A stretch of 64,000 nt of DNA, taken from the NCBI RefSeq assembly GCF_028747805.1, contig NZ_CP114887.1, positions 1,419,501 to 1,483,500 of the forward strand. Direction: 5' to 3'. Made by a program: the position numbers and the translations under genes. The notes under the pieces are model-generated. The model searched no databases, was not told the DNA's origin, and saw only the letters and a program-made list of their open reading frames with translations. Shown piece after piece: positions 25,779 to 34,114 of the stretch (the stretch's first letter is position 1; each line of letters starts with the position of its first letter). The DNA is from Solibacillus daqui (lineage in GTDB: Bacteria; Bacillota; Bacilli; Bacillales_A; Planococcaceae).

Positions 25779-26701
25779 AAGGTGAAAGTCTTCGCAATAC
25801 ATTTGGCCAAGTTTTATCGCAGCTTGTACAACAAGACTCTAGAGTGGTTGCGCTGGATGGGGATTTAGGAAATTCGACTAAATTAGATCATGTGCTGATG
25901 GTTAAAGAATCTGCATTTTTCCAAATGGGAATTGCAGAACAAAATATGGTAGGTGTTGCAGTAGGGCTTGCACATGTTGGTGTTAAGCCATGGGTATGCA
26001 GTTTTGCAACCTTTTTAACGAAGAGAGCATTCGATCAAATTGTAGTCAGTGTTGCACAAACCAATGCAAATGTAAAACTAATTGGTAGCTATAGTGGCTT
26101 ATTAACTAGTAATACAGGAAAATCGCACCACTCGTTGGAGGATTTAACCATGTTTTCTACAATTCCAAATATGAGTGTCATTGCACCGGCTGATGCACAA
26201 GAGTTAGCTAGTGCAATGAAAATAATGTACGAAACAGATGGACCCATGTATTTGCGTGTATCTCGTGACGAGACCATTCCGCCTTTTTTAGGTGGAGAGC
26301 CGTTTCAGTTAGGGAAAGGAAGAGTTTTGGCAGATGGCGGTCCTATACTTGTAGTGTCTACAGGGACCATGACCTATCAAGTGAAGCTTGCCTTGGAGCA
26401 ACTTCAAACGAACATGGTGACACATCTACATATGCCATCGATTAAGCCCTTTGACACGAAGCTATTATTAGAGCATGCAGCTTTGTGTACACAAGTAGTA
26501 ACCGTGGAAGAACATTATATTCGTGGTGGCTTAGGTGGTATTGTAGCAGAAATTTTAAGTGAACAAAATCCAAAGTATGTAACACGCATAGGTGTGAAGG
26601 ATGCGTTTTCAGGATGTGGCACAGATGCTGAACTTTTAGAGGCTAATGGTTTAAGTGCAAACTGTATAGCTGAAACAATAAAAAAATTATTAGCGAAATG
26701 A
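25775..26701 (+). CDS. transketolase, C-terminal subunit
   Basis: 308 residues, the pyrimidine-binding plus C-terminal domains. Features are FFQMGIAEQNMVGVAVGLA (cofactor Glu), WVCSFATFLTKRAFDQI, GLLTSNTGKSHHSLEDL, and the C-terminal THLHMPSIKPFDTKLLL. It would pair with the preceding subunit as an alpha-beta enzyme. Its TGA stop is in the same frame as the following HPr gene. Confidence 0.9.
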   Translation: MKGESLRNTFGQVLSQLVQQDSRVVALDGDLGNSTKLDHVLMVKESAFFQMGIAEQNMVGVAVGLAHVGVKPWVCSFATFLTKRAFDQIVVSVAQTNANVKLIGSYSGLLTSNTGKSHHSLEDLTMFSTIPNMSVIAPADAQELASAMKIMYETDGPMYLRVSRDETIPPFLGGEPFQLGKGRVLADGGPILVVSTGTMTYQVKLALEQLQTNMVTHLHMPSIKPFDTKLLLEHAALCTQVVTVEEHYIRGGLGGIVAEILSEQNPKYVTRIGVKDAFSGCGTDAELLEANGLSANCIAETIKKLLAK

Positions 26702-26710
26702 GGGATCAGT

Positions 26711-26965
26711 ATAAATAAAACGTATACAATTCCATTTTCAGAAGGGCTACATGCTCGTCCGGCTTCGCAGTTTGTGCAGTTAGTGAAAGATTTTTCAGGA
26801 GATGTGCAAATTGACAAAGAAGGTAAACGTGTCAATGGCAAAAGCATGATTTATATCATGACGTTAGGTGCAAAAAAAGGCGATAAATTAACGATTACTT
26901 TAACTGGAGAGGAAACAGCAGAAGTTGAACTTTTTACAAAGTTAGATGATTTTTTTCACGCTTAG
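26711..26965 (+). CDS. HPr paralogue, apparent ATA start
   Basis: 84 residues if started at ATA 26711. His14 in EGLHARPAS and Ser45 in VNGKSMIYIMTLG are 31 residues apart, exactly as His15 and Ser46 of HPr. The first in-frame ATG/GTG/TTG is GTG 26774, which would remove His14. GAGGG lies six bases before ATA 26711. It shares a frame with the transketolase subunit, separated by its TGA stop and three codons. It probably phosphorylates the EIIA of this operon, and the conserved Ser suggests HprK control. Confidence 0.8.
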   Translation: MNKTYTIPFSEGLHARPASQFVQLVKDFSGDVQIDKEGKRVNGKSMIYIMTLGAKKGDKLTITLTGEETAEVELFTKLDDFFHA

Positions 26966-27006
26966 ATATTCTTAATAAGCATTTGTTTTGAAAATAGCGG
27001 ACAACG

Positions 27007-27039
27007 GCAATGACAGAAACCCTAAGAATCTGTCATTGC
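27007..27039. terminator. strong hairpin after the HPr gene
   Basis: GCAATGACAGA (27007-27017) and TCTGTCATTGC (27029-27039) are exact reverse complements with an 11-base loop. No T-tract follows, so this may be a weak terminator or an mRNA-end stabiliser. Confidence 0.45.
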
Positions 27040-27114
27040 GCGACTGCTCTAATATTGCTTTAGCAAAATATCCCCAACCTCAAATCTCGCTACCTCTTTT
27101 CTTTACCTGCTACA

Positions 27115-27666
27115 TTATTCTGAACTCTCCCGCTCGATAAAAGCGATATCCATACTTCGCGCATTGCTGTATATCCTTTGTTTCTCTTCTGTACCGAATT
27201 TCATGGTTTCATGAATCGTGATTTCGTCATTAGCAGTTTGGAAGATGTATTTACCATAGGGAAGCTCGTAATTGTACTCGTAAATGACGGCCTGTATGTC
27301 GGTCCACATAACAATTTGCTCATTATTATAGGATTTCAAAATAATTTGTTCGTTTTGAATCGCGTTATAATTCGTTAGCGTCCAGCCACAAAAGCCGATG
27401 ATTGCAATGATCATGAGTGTCGCTAGACTGTACGTAAGTTTTGTATGCTTTAATGCCAGTAAGATCAGTGTAGCAACGATCAAAACAAGCGAAGTAAGTG
27501 AAATGATTAAGTTGTTTTTCGGTGTCAGTAAGACGATGTTGTCTTTACTAAAATGCAATGTCTCGGTCATAACAGTCGGTAAGAAAAAAGCGAAAATAAT
27601 GCCTATGAATCCAACTGCAATTGCGATAATACCAATTTTGGCACGTGTTGATTTTTTATTTAACAT
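27115..27666 (-). CDS. hypothetical membrane protein
   Basis: 183 residues with three hydrophobic helices (about 12-32, 54-76, 80-98) and a polar C-terminal domain of some 75 residues (IILKSYNNEQIVMWTDIQAVIYEYNYEL) that looks beta-rich, similar in feel to PH-like domains of membrane proteins. ATG 27666 is used; GGGGGAG precedes it. It ends within the converging end of the sugar operon region. Function unknown. Confidence 0.6.
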   Translation of the reverse strand: MLNKKSTRAKIGIIAIAVGFIGIIFAFFLPTVMTETLHFSKDNIVLLTPKNNLIISLTSLVLIVATLILLALKHTKLTYSLATLMIIAIIGFCGWTLTNYNAIQNEQIILKSYNNEQIVMWTDIQAVIYEYNYELPYGKYIFQTANDEITIHETMKFGTEEKQRIYSNARSMDIAFIERESSE

Positions 27667-27872
27667 CAAAACTCCCCCTTAAGTCATTTCCTTATATACG
27701 TATTAAAATGATGAAAGTTTCAAATATATGGAATATTATGAAAAATAGAAATCATTATCGAAACATGGGGTTCATGTGCGTTTCGGAGCATTTGCGTGCG
27801 CTTTAAGACCCGAGCCCGCGCGATTCGTGGTAAACTAAGGAAGAGAACAGTACAAATGAAAATGGTGATGAA

Positions 27873-28505
27873 ATGAACGAACAAATTACAAAATGTGAGA
27901 CACTCGTAAAAGAAATTTATGAAAAAATGGACGCAAGCCATGATTTTCAGCACATCGAACGCGTATATGAAAATGCGTTAACAATTTTAAAAGCAGAGCC
28001 GCAAGCAAACGAAAAAATCGTGCGTTTAGCGGTGTTATTACATGATGTGAGCGATTCGAAATACGCAGAGACAAAAGAGGATGAAAATCGTATTTTACAG
28101 GCGCTTAACTTAACAGACAAAGAAATCCAGCACATTCAAACGGTCATTGCTGAAGTATCGTTTAACGGTGGCAATGAGCTGCCAGCAACAACCATCGAAT
28201 CAAAAATTGTGCGTGATGCCGATCGATTGGATGCGATTGGTGCGGTGGGAATCGCACGTACATTCGCTTATGGCGGGGCAAAGGGACGTAAATTGTATGA
28301 TGATGCGGAGGAAGCTCGTGAAGAAATGACGTTAGAAGAGTACCGTAAAAAATCAACGGCCAGCGTCACACATTTTTATGAAAAGCTCCTCTTATTAAAG
28401 GATTTAATGGTGACAGAAAGAGGGCGCGAAATGGCTGAAGGGCGTCATGCATTTATGGTACAATTTTTACAGCAGCTTAAAAAAGAAAGAGACGGGATTT
28501 CATGA
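27873..28505 (+). CDS. HD-domain phosphohydrolase (YpgQ-like)
   Basis: 210 residues with metal ligands His27 (DFQHIERV), His57-Asp58 (LLHDVSD) and Asp in RDADRLDAIG around 117. Bacillus YpgQ of this family hydrolyses nucleoside triphosphates to the monophosphate. Here the YpgR-like gene also occurs two genes downstream, as in Bacillus. Its stop overlaps the ABC-F start (ATGA). Confidence 0.85.
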   Translation: MNEQITKCETLVKEIYEKMDASHDFQHIERVYENALTILKAEPQANEKIVRLAVLLHDVSDSKYAETKEDENRILQALNLTDKEIQHIQTVIAEVSFNGGNELPATTIESKIVRDADRLDAIGAVGIARTFAYGGAKGRKLYDDAEEAREEMTLEEYRKKSTASVTHFYEKLLLLKDLMVTERGREMAEGRHAFMVQFLQQLKKERDGIS

Positions 28506-30388
28506 GTCATTTAATCGTATCAAATTTAACAAAAACAGTTGGCGATAAAACGCTATTTCAAAATATTGAATTTACTATTTATGAAGGGGAGCGCGCAGGT
28601 CTAATCGGGATTAACGGCACAGGGAAATCGACACTATTATCCATTTTAGCTGGTATACAGGATGCGGATGCTATTGAGCTTGACCACCCAAATAAATACC
28701 GTATTGCTTATTTAGAGCAAGACCCACAGTTTGAAGCAAATGTAACGGTATTACAGGCAGTGTTCAGTGGGGATTCGCCAATTTTACAATTAAACCGTCA
28801 ATATGAGGATATTGTAACGGCACTTGCGAATGATCCAACATCCGAAAAGCTACAAAATGAATTGTTCCGCCTACAGCAGCAAATGGACACGGACAATGCA
28901 TGGGATGTAAACGCATTAGCAAAACAAGCGTTAACAAAGCTTGGCATTGATATGTTTGATAAGGAAGTAACTTCTTTATCTGGTGGTCAGCAAAAGCGTG
29001 TGGCCCTCGCAAAAGTATTAATTGAACCAGCAGATCTCTACTTATTAGACGAGCCTACCAACCATCTGGACGTCGCATCAACGGAGTGGCTACAAGAAAT
29101 GGTATCGCGTTTAAAAGGCGCGGTGATTTTCATTACCCATGACCGATATTTTTTAGATGAAACGGCAACACATATATACGAATTAGCGGATCAAACATTA
29201 TACCGCCATATTGGTTCATACGGAGATTACTTAGAAGCACGTGCGATTCGTGAGGAAATGCAAGCAGCAACACAAGCAAAATTACGCAATCGTTATCGTT
29301 CTGAATTACAGTGGATTCGCCGCGGTGCAAAGGCACGAACAACAAAACAAAAAGCTCGTATTCAGCGCTTTGAGGCATTGGATGATTCGATTGATCGTTC
29401 AGGTGAGCAAACAGATCTTGAAATGAACTTAGCTACATCACGTCTTGGCAAAAAGGTGTTGGAGTCAGATGGCATTACAAAAGCTTATGGCGACCGCACA
29501 ATTATTAAAGATTTCAGCTTTTTACTACAGCAAGGGGACCGTTTTGGCATTATCGGTGCGAACGGTTACGGGAAGTCAACATTACTAAACATGCTTGCTG
29601 GCGAAATCGAGCCAGATCAAGGCGAAGTAGTTGTAGGTTCTACAGTTAAACGTTTACACTTTAAGCAGGCATTACCGGCGATGAACGAAAAAGCGCGTAT
29701 GATTGACTATGTGCGTGAAGCATCGAATGATATTACCGATGCAAACGGTGAACGTTTTTCTGCATCACAAATGCTAGAACGCTTCTTATTCCCGTTAAAT
29801 GTACATGGCACACCAATTAGTAAGCTTTCAGGTGGCGAGCGTAAACGTCTACATTTACTGCGCTTACTTATGGAGCAACCGAACGTGCTATTACTAGACG
29901 AGCCGACGAATGATTTAGATATCGAAACGCTAGGTGTATTAGAAGACTTTATCGAAAATTTCCCAGGCGTTGTTATTACAATTTCACATGACCGTTTCTT
30001 CTTAGATCGTATTGCGAAAAAGCTTTGGATTTTAGATGGGCAGGGCGGAGTGTCAGAAAGCCTGGATGTTTACACAGACTATCTAGCGAAAAAAGAAATT
30101 GAGCAGCAACAAGTCGCAAAAGAAGTGAAACAAGAAAAACCGAAAGCCGAAAAGCCAAAATCCGAAAAGAAAAAGCTATCATTCAAAGAGCAAAAGGAAT
30201 GGGAGACAATTTCGGATGACATTGCCAAAATGGAAGAAAAAATCATGCAGACGGAAGAAGAAATTTCTACAGCTGGCTCAGATTTTACAAAGCTTCAGCA
30301 ATTAACGGGAGATTTAGAAACTTACAATAGCGAATACGAGCAATTAATTGAGCGTTGGAGCTATTTGGACGAAATTGTAAATGGATAG
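28502..30388 (+). CDS. ABC-F ATPase, Uup/YfmR type
   Basis: 628 residues, two ABC domains without membrane helices. Walker A motifs are GINGTGKST at 36-44 and GANGYGKST near 353. Signatures LSGGQQKR and LSGGERKR are followed by LLDEPTNHLD and LLDEPTNDLD. The C-terminal tail (after about residue 530: KPKAEKPKSEKKKLSFKEQKEWE) is a charged coiled coil as in Uup and YfmR. These proteins act on the ribosome, YfmR in relieving stalled translation. It is not a transporter. Confidence 0.9.
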   Translation: MSHLIVSNLTKTVGDKTLFQNIEFTIYEGERAGLIGINGTGKSTLLSILAGIQDADAIELDHPNKYRIAYLEQDPQFEANVTVLQAVFSGDSPILQLNRQYEDIVTALANDPTSEKLQNELFRLQQQMDTDNAWDVNALAKQALTKLGIDMFDKEVTSLSGGQQKRVALAKVLIEPADLYLLDEPTNHLDVASTEWLQEMVSRLKGAVIFITHDRYFLDETATHIYELADQTLYRHIGSYGDYLEARAIREEMQAATQAKLRNRYRSELQWIRRGAKARTTKQKARIQRFEALDDSIDRSGEQTDLEMNLATSRLGKKVLESDGITKAYGDRTIIKDFSFLLQQGDRFGIIGANGYGKSTLLNMLAGEIEPDQGEVVVGSTVKRLHFKQALPAMNEKARMIDYVREASNDITDANGERFSASQMLERFLFPLNVHGTPISKLSGGERKRLHLLRLLMEQPNVLLLDEPTNDLDIETLGVLEDFIENFPGVVITISHDRFFLDRIAKKLWILDGQGGVSESLDVYTDYLAKKEIEQQQVAKEVKQEKPKAEKPKSEKKKLSFKEQKEWETISDDIAKMEEKIMQTEEEISTAGSDFTKLQQLTGDLETYNSEYEQLIERWSYLDEIVNG

Positions 30389-30401
30389 GAGCGTTTACTA
30401 T

Positions 30402-31520
30402 ATGAAAATATTATCAATCGAACCAACACCAAGTCCAAATTCGATGAAGGTTATTATTGATCAAGACTTACCATTTGGCAAAAGTTTTAACTATACAAAA
30501 GACAATATTCACGAGGCTTCTTCTGAATTACAAGGGATTTTTGCAGTTGAAGGTGTGAAGGGTATTTATCACGTATCGAACTTTTTAGCAATTGAGCGTA
30601 ATGCGAAATATGCATGGGAAAATATTTTAGCCGATATTCGTCGTGCCATTGGTGGCGAAGAGGCTGAAGGTAAGGAACAGCAAATTAACGAGCATTACGG
30701 AGAAGTAAATGTACACGTACAAATGTACAAGGCCATTCCACTGCAAATTAAAGCATTTGATGGTGAAGGAGAAATACGTATTAGCGCAGGCGACCGTTTT
30801 ACGATTGCGTTTAAGCAGCTACAATTTAAAGTGGCAGAAGACAACTTCATTTTAGAGCGTAAATGGGTGGACTTCGGCGTGCGCTACGGTGAAAAAGAGC
30901 AAGTGGCACAGGAAGTATTAAAAGAAGTGGACGCGCTATACCCACAAGACCGTGTGGAATCGATTGTCGAAAACGTCAATACCGAAGTTGTAACAGCTGC
31001 ACTAGAACGAAAAGAAGTAACGCTTGAAGCATACATGCAAGTAGAGGATTGGCAACAGCGCTTCCAACTGCTTGACCAACTACCTGACCCCGAAGTGAAG
31101 GATATTCCGCTATTAGAAAAAGCGTTAGAAGATGAGCAAATGTCAATTCGTCGTCTTGCTACGGTATATTTAGGAATGATTGAGGACGAGGCGGTCGTTC
31201 CAGCGTTGACGAAAGCACTGAATGATAAGAGTACGGCCGTGCGTCGAACAGCAGGGGATTGTATGAGTGATCTAGGTCTAGAAAGCTTTGAACCTGCAAT
31301 GATTGCAGCACTAACGGATAAAAATAAGTTAGTGCGCTGGCGAGCGGCAATGTACTTATATGAAGTAGGAACAGAAGTAGCGGTAGAGGCTTTAAAAATT
31401 GCGAGTACCGATAAAGAGTTTGAAGTGAAATTGCAGGCGAAAATGGCGTTAGCGCGTATTGAGGGCGGCGAGGAAGCAAAAGGCTCTGTTTGGAAGCAAA
31501 TGACGGAAAGCCGTAAATAA
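30402..31520 (+). CDS. virulence factor C-like HEAT-repeat protein (YpgR/CvfC-like)
   Basis: 372 residues. The first 85 resemble the NifU/Nfu N-terminal scaffold domain (IEPTPSPNSMKVIIDQDLPFG), and residues about 190-365 carry HEAT-like repeats (RRLATVYLGMIEDEAVVPALTKALNDKSTAVRRTAGDCM). This is the architecture of Bacillus YpgR and staphylococcal CvfC. ATG 30402 has TAGGAGCG upstream; the in-frame ATG at 30381 overlaps the end of the ABC-F gene. The HD-ABCF-YpgR order makes one unit. Confidence 0.8.
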   Translation: MKILSIEPTPSPNSMKVIIDQDLPFGKSFNYTKDNIHEASSELQGIFAVEGVKGIYHVSNFLAIERNAKYAWENILADIRRAIGGEEAEGKEQQINEHYGEVNVHVQMYKAIPLQIKAFDGEGEIRISAGDRFTIAFKQLQFKVAEDNFILERKWVDFGVRYGEKEQVAQEVLKEVDALYPQDRVESIVENVNTEVVTAALERKEVTLEAYMQVEDWQQRFQLLDQLPDPEVKDIPLLEKALEDEQMSIRRLATVYLGMIEDEAVVPALTKALNDKSTAVRRTAGDCMSDLGLESFEPAMIAALTDKNKLVRWRAAMYLYEVGTEVAVEALKIASTDKEFEVKLQAKMALARIEGGEEAKGSVWKQMTESRK

Positions 31521-31536
31521 TCTTTTGAAAATATTG

Positions 31537-31577
31537 AAACCTATTGAGCAGTTTAAATTTGCTTAATAGGTTTTTTG
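31537..31577 (+). terminator. terminator of the YpgQ-ABCF-YpgR unit
   Basis: AAACCTATTGAGCA (from 31537) pairs with TGCTTAATAGGTTT (from 31560), then TTTTTG. The left and right arms match except for one position. Confidence 0.88.
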
Positions 31578-31634
31578 TGTTTGATAAAACTGAATTTAAA
31601 ATGAGTTTTTAACCATAAAGCATAAGTAACGAAA

Positions 31635-32969
31635 GTGAATTATGTAGAAATTTGTCGAATGAATACTGTAGACTTCCCCGTGAAAAATATTCACTTATTG
31701 AGATATTTGTTATATATTTACAGAATGGACGTTAATGAAGGAGATGAAGGTTTAATGGAGTTGTTACAGAATGAGCGATTGTTGGAAAATCCAGTTAGTT
31801 TAGAAACTAAGCGGATGGAAAAGCTTTTATCACTTTTAGACTCTTTTAAAATGAATCATTCACAACTATTCACTAAAGAGGATGCTTGCTTAATTACATA
31901 TGACATTTGGACATTGTTAGAACTTGGCGGAGATTACGAAGAGAAAATCAATAATGGAGATGTCAATAAAAAAAATTGGCGCTTATTTTTACTTAATTTT
32001 TTTGCAGCAAATGGATTGGACAAAGATTCCGTGTATACACAATATGATTGCACCGAGAAGCGATTTTTTACTGCGTTATTTATCGTAAAAAAGCTAATTT
32101 CAGGTCATTTATCTCAACTAGAGAAATTATGGAAAGTACAAGAGCACAGTGAAACTATTCAATTAATGAATAGTAATGATAGTAAATTGGAAATCCTGCA
32201 GCAAAGATTATTTACAGAAATACAAAATAAGTGGTATATTCATTTGTTCAAATACAAGACTGAATTCCAAAATATTCTTGTACAAGTTGAAAGGCAGCAA
32301 AACGCGGTTGAACAAATATTAGGTCCAGAAATTTGGAAAACAATTGATGAAAATCATTTTGCAATGCTTATGAAATCAATTGAATCGAACCACTTTGCAG
32401 AGCTTCACTTTTGGAAAGAAAAAATTGAGAAAACAGAATTTGTAACAAATCAATCCAACCAAAATTGTTCCTACATTCTTTGTGTGCAGCAAGATGTGTC
32501 TATGCGTGAATATATTAACATACAAACTGCAATTGTCCTCCAATTAATAAAATCAATCCAGAAAAACGAACAGAATTTCATATTTGTTCCCTTTGCTCAA
32601 ACCATTGAACGCGAGATGGTTGCGTTAAAAGGGATGTTTAATATGGACCGTTATTATGATTTGAATCAGCAAATTCTAATTAAAAATGAGCCTATAAATT
32701 ATAAAAATGCACTGAATTACGCGTTATTGATGTTGAAGCTGGAGTTATCGCAAAATGAGAATGGTAAAATCTATTTTTTATGCAATGAAATGATCTATAA
32801 GCATTTACCACAGGATGAAGAATGGAAAAATGCTGTTGAAAGCCATAAGAAAAATAATAGTATTCAAATTTGTGTGATTTATTTAGGTGGCAAAAATAAC
32901 TTTAAACCTATTTGGTTTGCCGATGAAATACATTTGGCTGAACAATTTGTTGCGTCAGTAAAAGTATAA
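31635..32969 (+). CDS. orphan protein with a degenerate VWA-like C-terminal domain
   Basis: 444 residues, not recognised as a family. The N-terminal 270 are helical and Glu/Lys-rich. The C-terminal third has a VWA-like pattern: SYILCVQQDVSMREYINIQ (D-x-S at the metal site), QNFIFVPFAQTI and KIYFLCNEMI, in the order strand-helix-strand of integrin-like domains in CoxE/MoxR partner proteins. The usual Thr and Asp of the metal site are unclear, so metal binding may be lost. GTG 31635 and ATG 31659 are both weak starts. Confidence 0.55.
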   Translation: MNYVEICRMNTVDFPVKNIHLLRYLLYIYRMDVNEGDEGLMELLQNERLLENPVSLETKRMEKLLSLLDSFKMNHSQLFTKEDACLITYDIWTLLELGGDYEEKINNGDVNKKNWRLFLLNFFAANGLDKDSVYTQYDCTEKRFFTALFIVKKLISGHLSQLEKLWKVQEHSETIQLMNSNDSKLEILQQRLFTEIQNKWYIHLFKYKTEFQNILVQVERQQNAVEQILGPEIWKTIDENHFAMLMKSIESNHFAELHFWKEKIEKTEFVTNQSNQNCSYILCVQQDVSMREYINIQTAIVLQLIKSIQKNEQNFIFVPFAQTIEREMVALKGMFNMDRYYDLNQQILIKNEPINYKNALNYALLMLKLELSQNENGKIYFLCNEMIYKHLPQDEEWKNAVESHKKNNSIQICVIYLGGKNNFKPIWFADEIHLAEQFVASVKV

Positions 32970-32984
32970 TAAATAAACACAGAA

Positions 32985-33144
32985 GGGGGTGTCCGAGAAG
33001 TGATTCTGGGACACCCCCTTTGCGCCGAGGATGGAGGCTAGCACGAAGCTAGTCATGAATGCGTTGTCACAGGATGTGACGGTTTTAGCATTCGTTCTTT
33101 TATTCGACCACCGCAGAAGCACCGTCTGTAGCGGATAATTAACA
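32985..33144 (+). repeat. dispersed intergenic repeat, family A copy 1 (with terminator hairpin)
   Basis: It begins with a strong hairpin, GGGGGTGTCC to GGGACACCCCC (32985-33018), loop GAGAAGTGATTCT, continues with TTTGCGCCGAGGATGG, and ends with CCACCGCAGAAGCACCGT and AGCGGATAATTAA. The same blocks are found inverted at 46051-46157. Here about 60 extra bases lie between the two conserved blocks. The hairpin also works as the terminator of the preceding gene. Confidence 0.65.
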
Positions 33145-33203
33145 CACGAACGAAGCGCTGCGCGAAAAGTAAATACTTTTCGCGCAGCCTTTTCTGTGTT
33201 GGG

Positions 33204-34091
33204 TTAAGATTCAGGCTGTACTTTTTGAACTTTTTGGTCTGGATAAAACACGGTATATATAATACTCCCGAAAATGAGGACAATACCTAATATTTGTAGC
33301 AATGACGGTCTAAAGCTCAGTAAAATGGCATCAAGTAATATGGCTACAACCGGATCAACAAAAACGAGCACCGATACAATTACTGTTGGTAAATCGCGAA
33401 TACTATCAAAAAATAAATAATAGACAAAGCCCGTATGGATGAAGCCTGTGCCAAGAATATACAGCCAATTTGTTGTAGTTAAGCCTTCAAATACCGTAAA
33501 ATCACATAGGGGAAATAGCATGATAATTCCGACCATCGTTTGAATAAATGTTAAAGCATATGAAGATAGTCCGTGAATGGTTTTACTTGTAAACATAGTG
33601 AGCGCATAGCAAATTGCCGATAGTAACGCCCAAACAAAGCCCGAATTCATAAATTGAGAAATACTTGAAAAGCTATCAATACCAACGATTAAAATGCTAC
33701 CTAAGAAGCACACAACTGTTGCTAAAATCGACCGTACCCCCATTTTTTCTGCTAGTAAAACCGAGCCAAGCATGAGGACGAAAATCGGTGCTAAATTGTA
33801 AATCGAAATTGCGATTGAAATAGACATCACTTCAAAAGCTTTAAATAAAAATACCCAATTCAGCACGATGAAAATCCCACAAATACACGTTTTAATCACT
33901 TCACGTTTGTCCCATTGTTCTGTTTTATGACCACCTGTCATCACCCATAATCCACCTAAAAACAACGTTGCGCAAATACAACGTACAAACACAAGCTCAA
34001 TTGCAGGGAGTCCTGTATGAATTGTAAAAAATCCAATTGAACCAAAGATGGCCATAGAAAGGGTCAATTTAATCATGGAGCTGGTGTTCAT
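33204..34091 (-). CDS. EamA/DMT family transporter
   Basis: 295 residues, ten helices in two EamA units (IYNLAPIFVLMLGSVLLAEKMGVRSILATVVCFLGSILIVG and VFVDPVVAILLDAILLSFRPSLLQILGIVLIFGS). AGGTTGAATA precedes ATG 34091. The downstream order, with proBA on the same strand behind it, suggests it may be cotranscribed after proA (23-base gap). Exported metabolite unknown. Confidence 0.83.
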   Translation of the reverse strand: MNTSSMIKLTLSMAIFGSIGFFTIHTGLPAIELVFVRCICATLFLGGLWVMTGGHKTEQWDKREVIKTCICGIFIVLNWVFLFKAFEVMSISIAISIYNLAPIFVLMLGSVLLAEKMGVRSILATVVCFLGSILIVGIDSFSSISQFMNSGFVWALLSAICYALTMFTSKTIHGLSSYALTFIQTMVGIIMLFPLCDFTVFEGLTTTNWLYILGTGFIHTGFVYYLFFDSIRDLPTVIVSVLVFVDPVVAILLDAILLSFRPSLLQILGIVLIFGSIIYTVFYPDQKVQKVQPES

Positions 34092-34114
34092 TATTCAACC
34101 TACTTTCTGCCTGT

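Noticed and set aside
33053..33283. Minus-strand ORF with RYRRCFCGG, also seen in the ORF at 46003-46185
   Set aside because: The shared peptide comes from reading the family A repeat, not from a real protein family.
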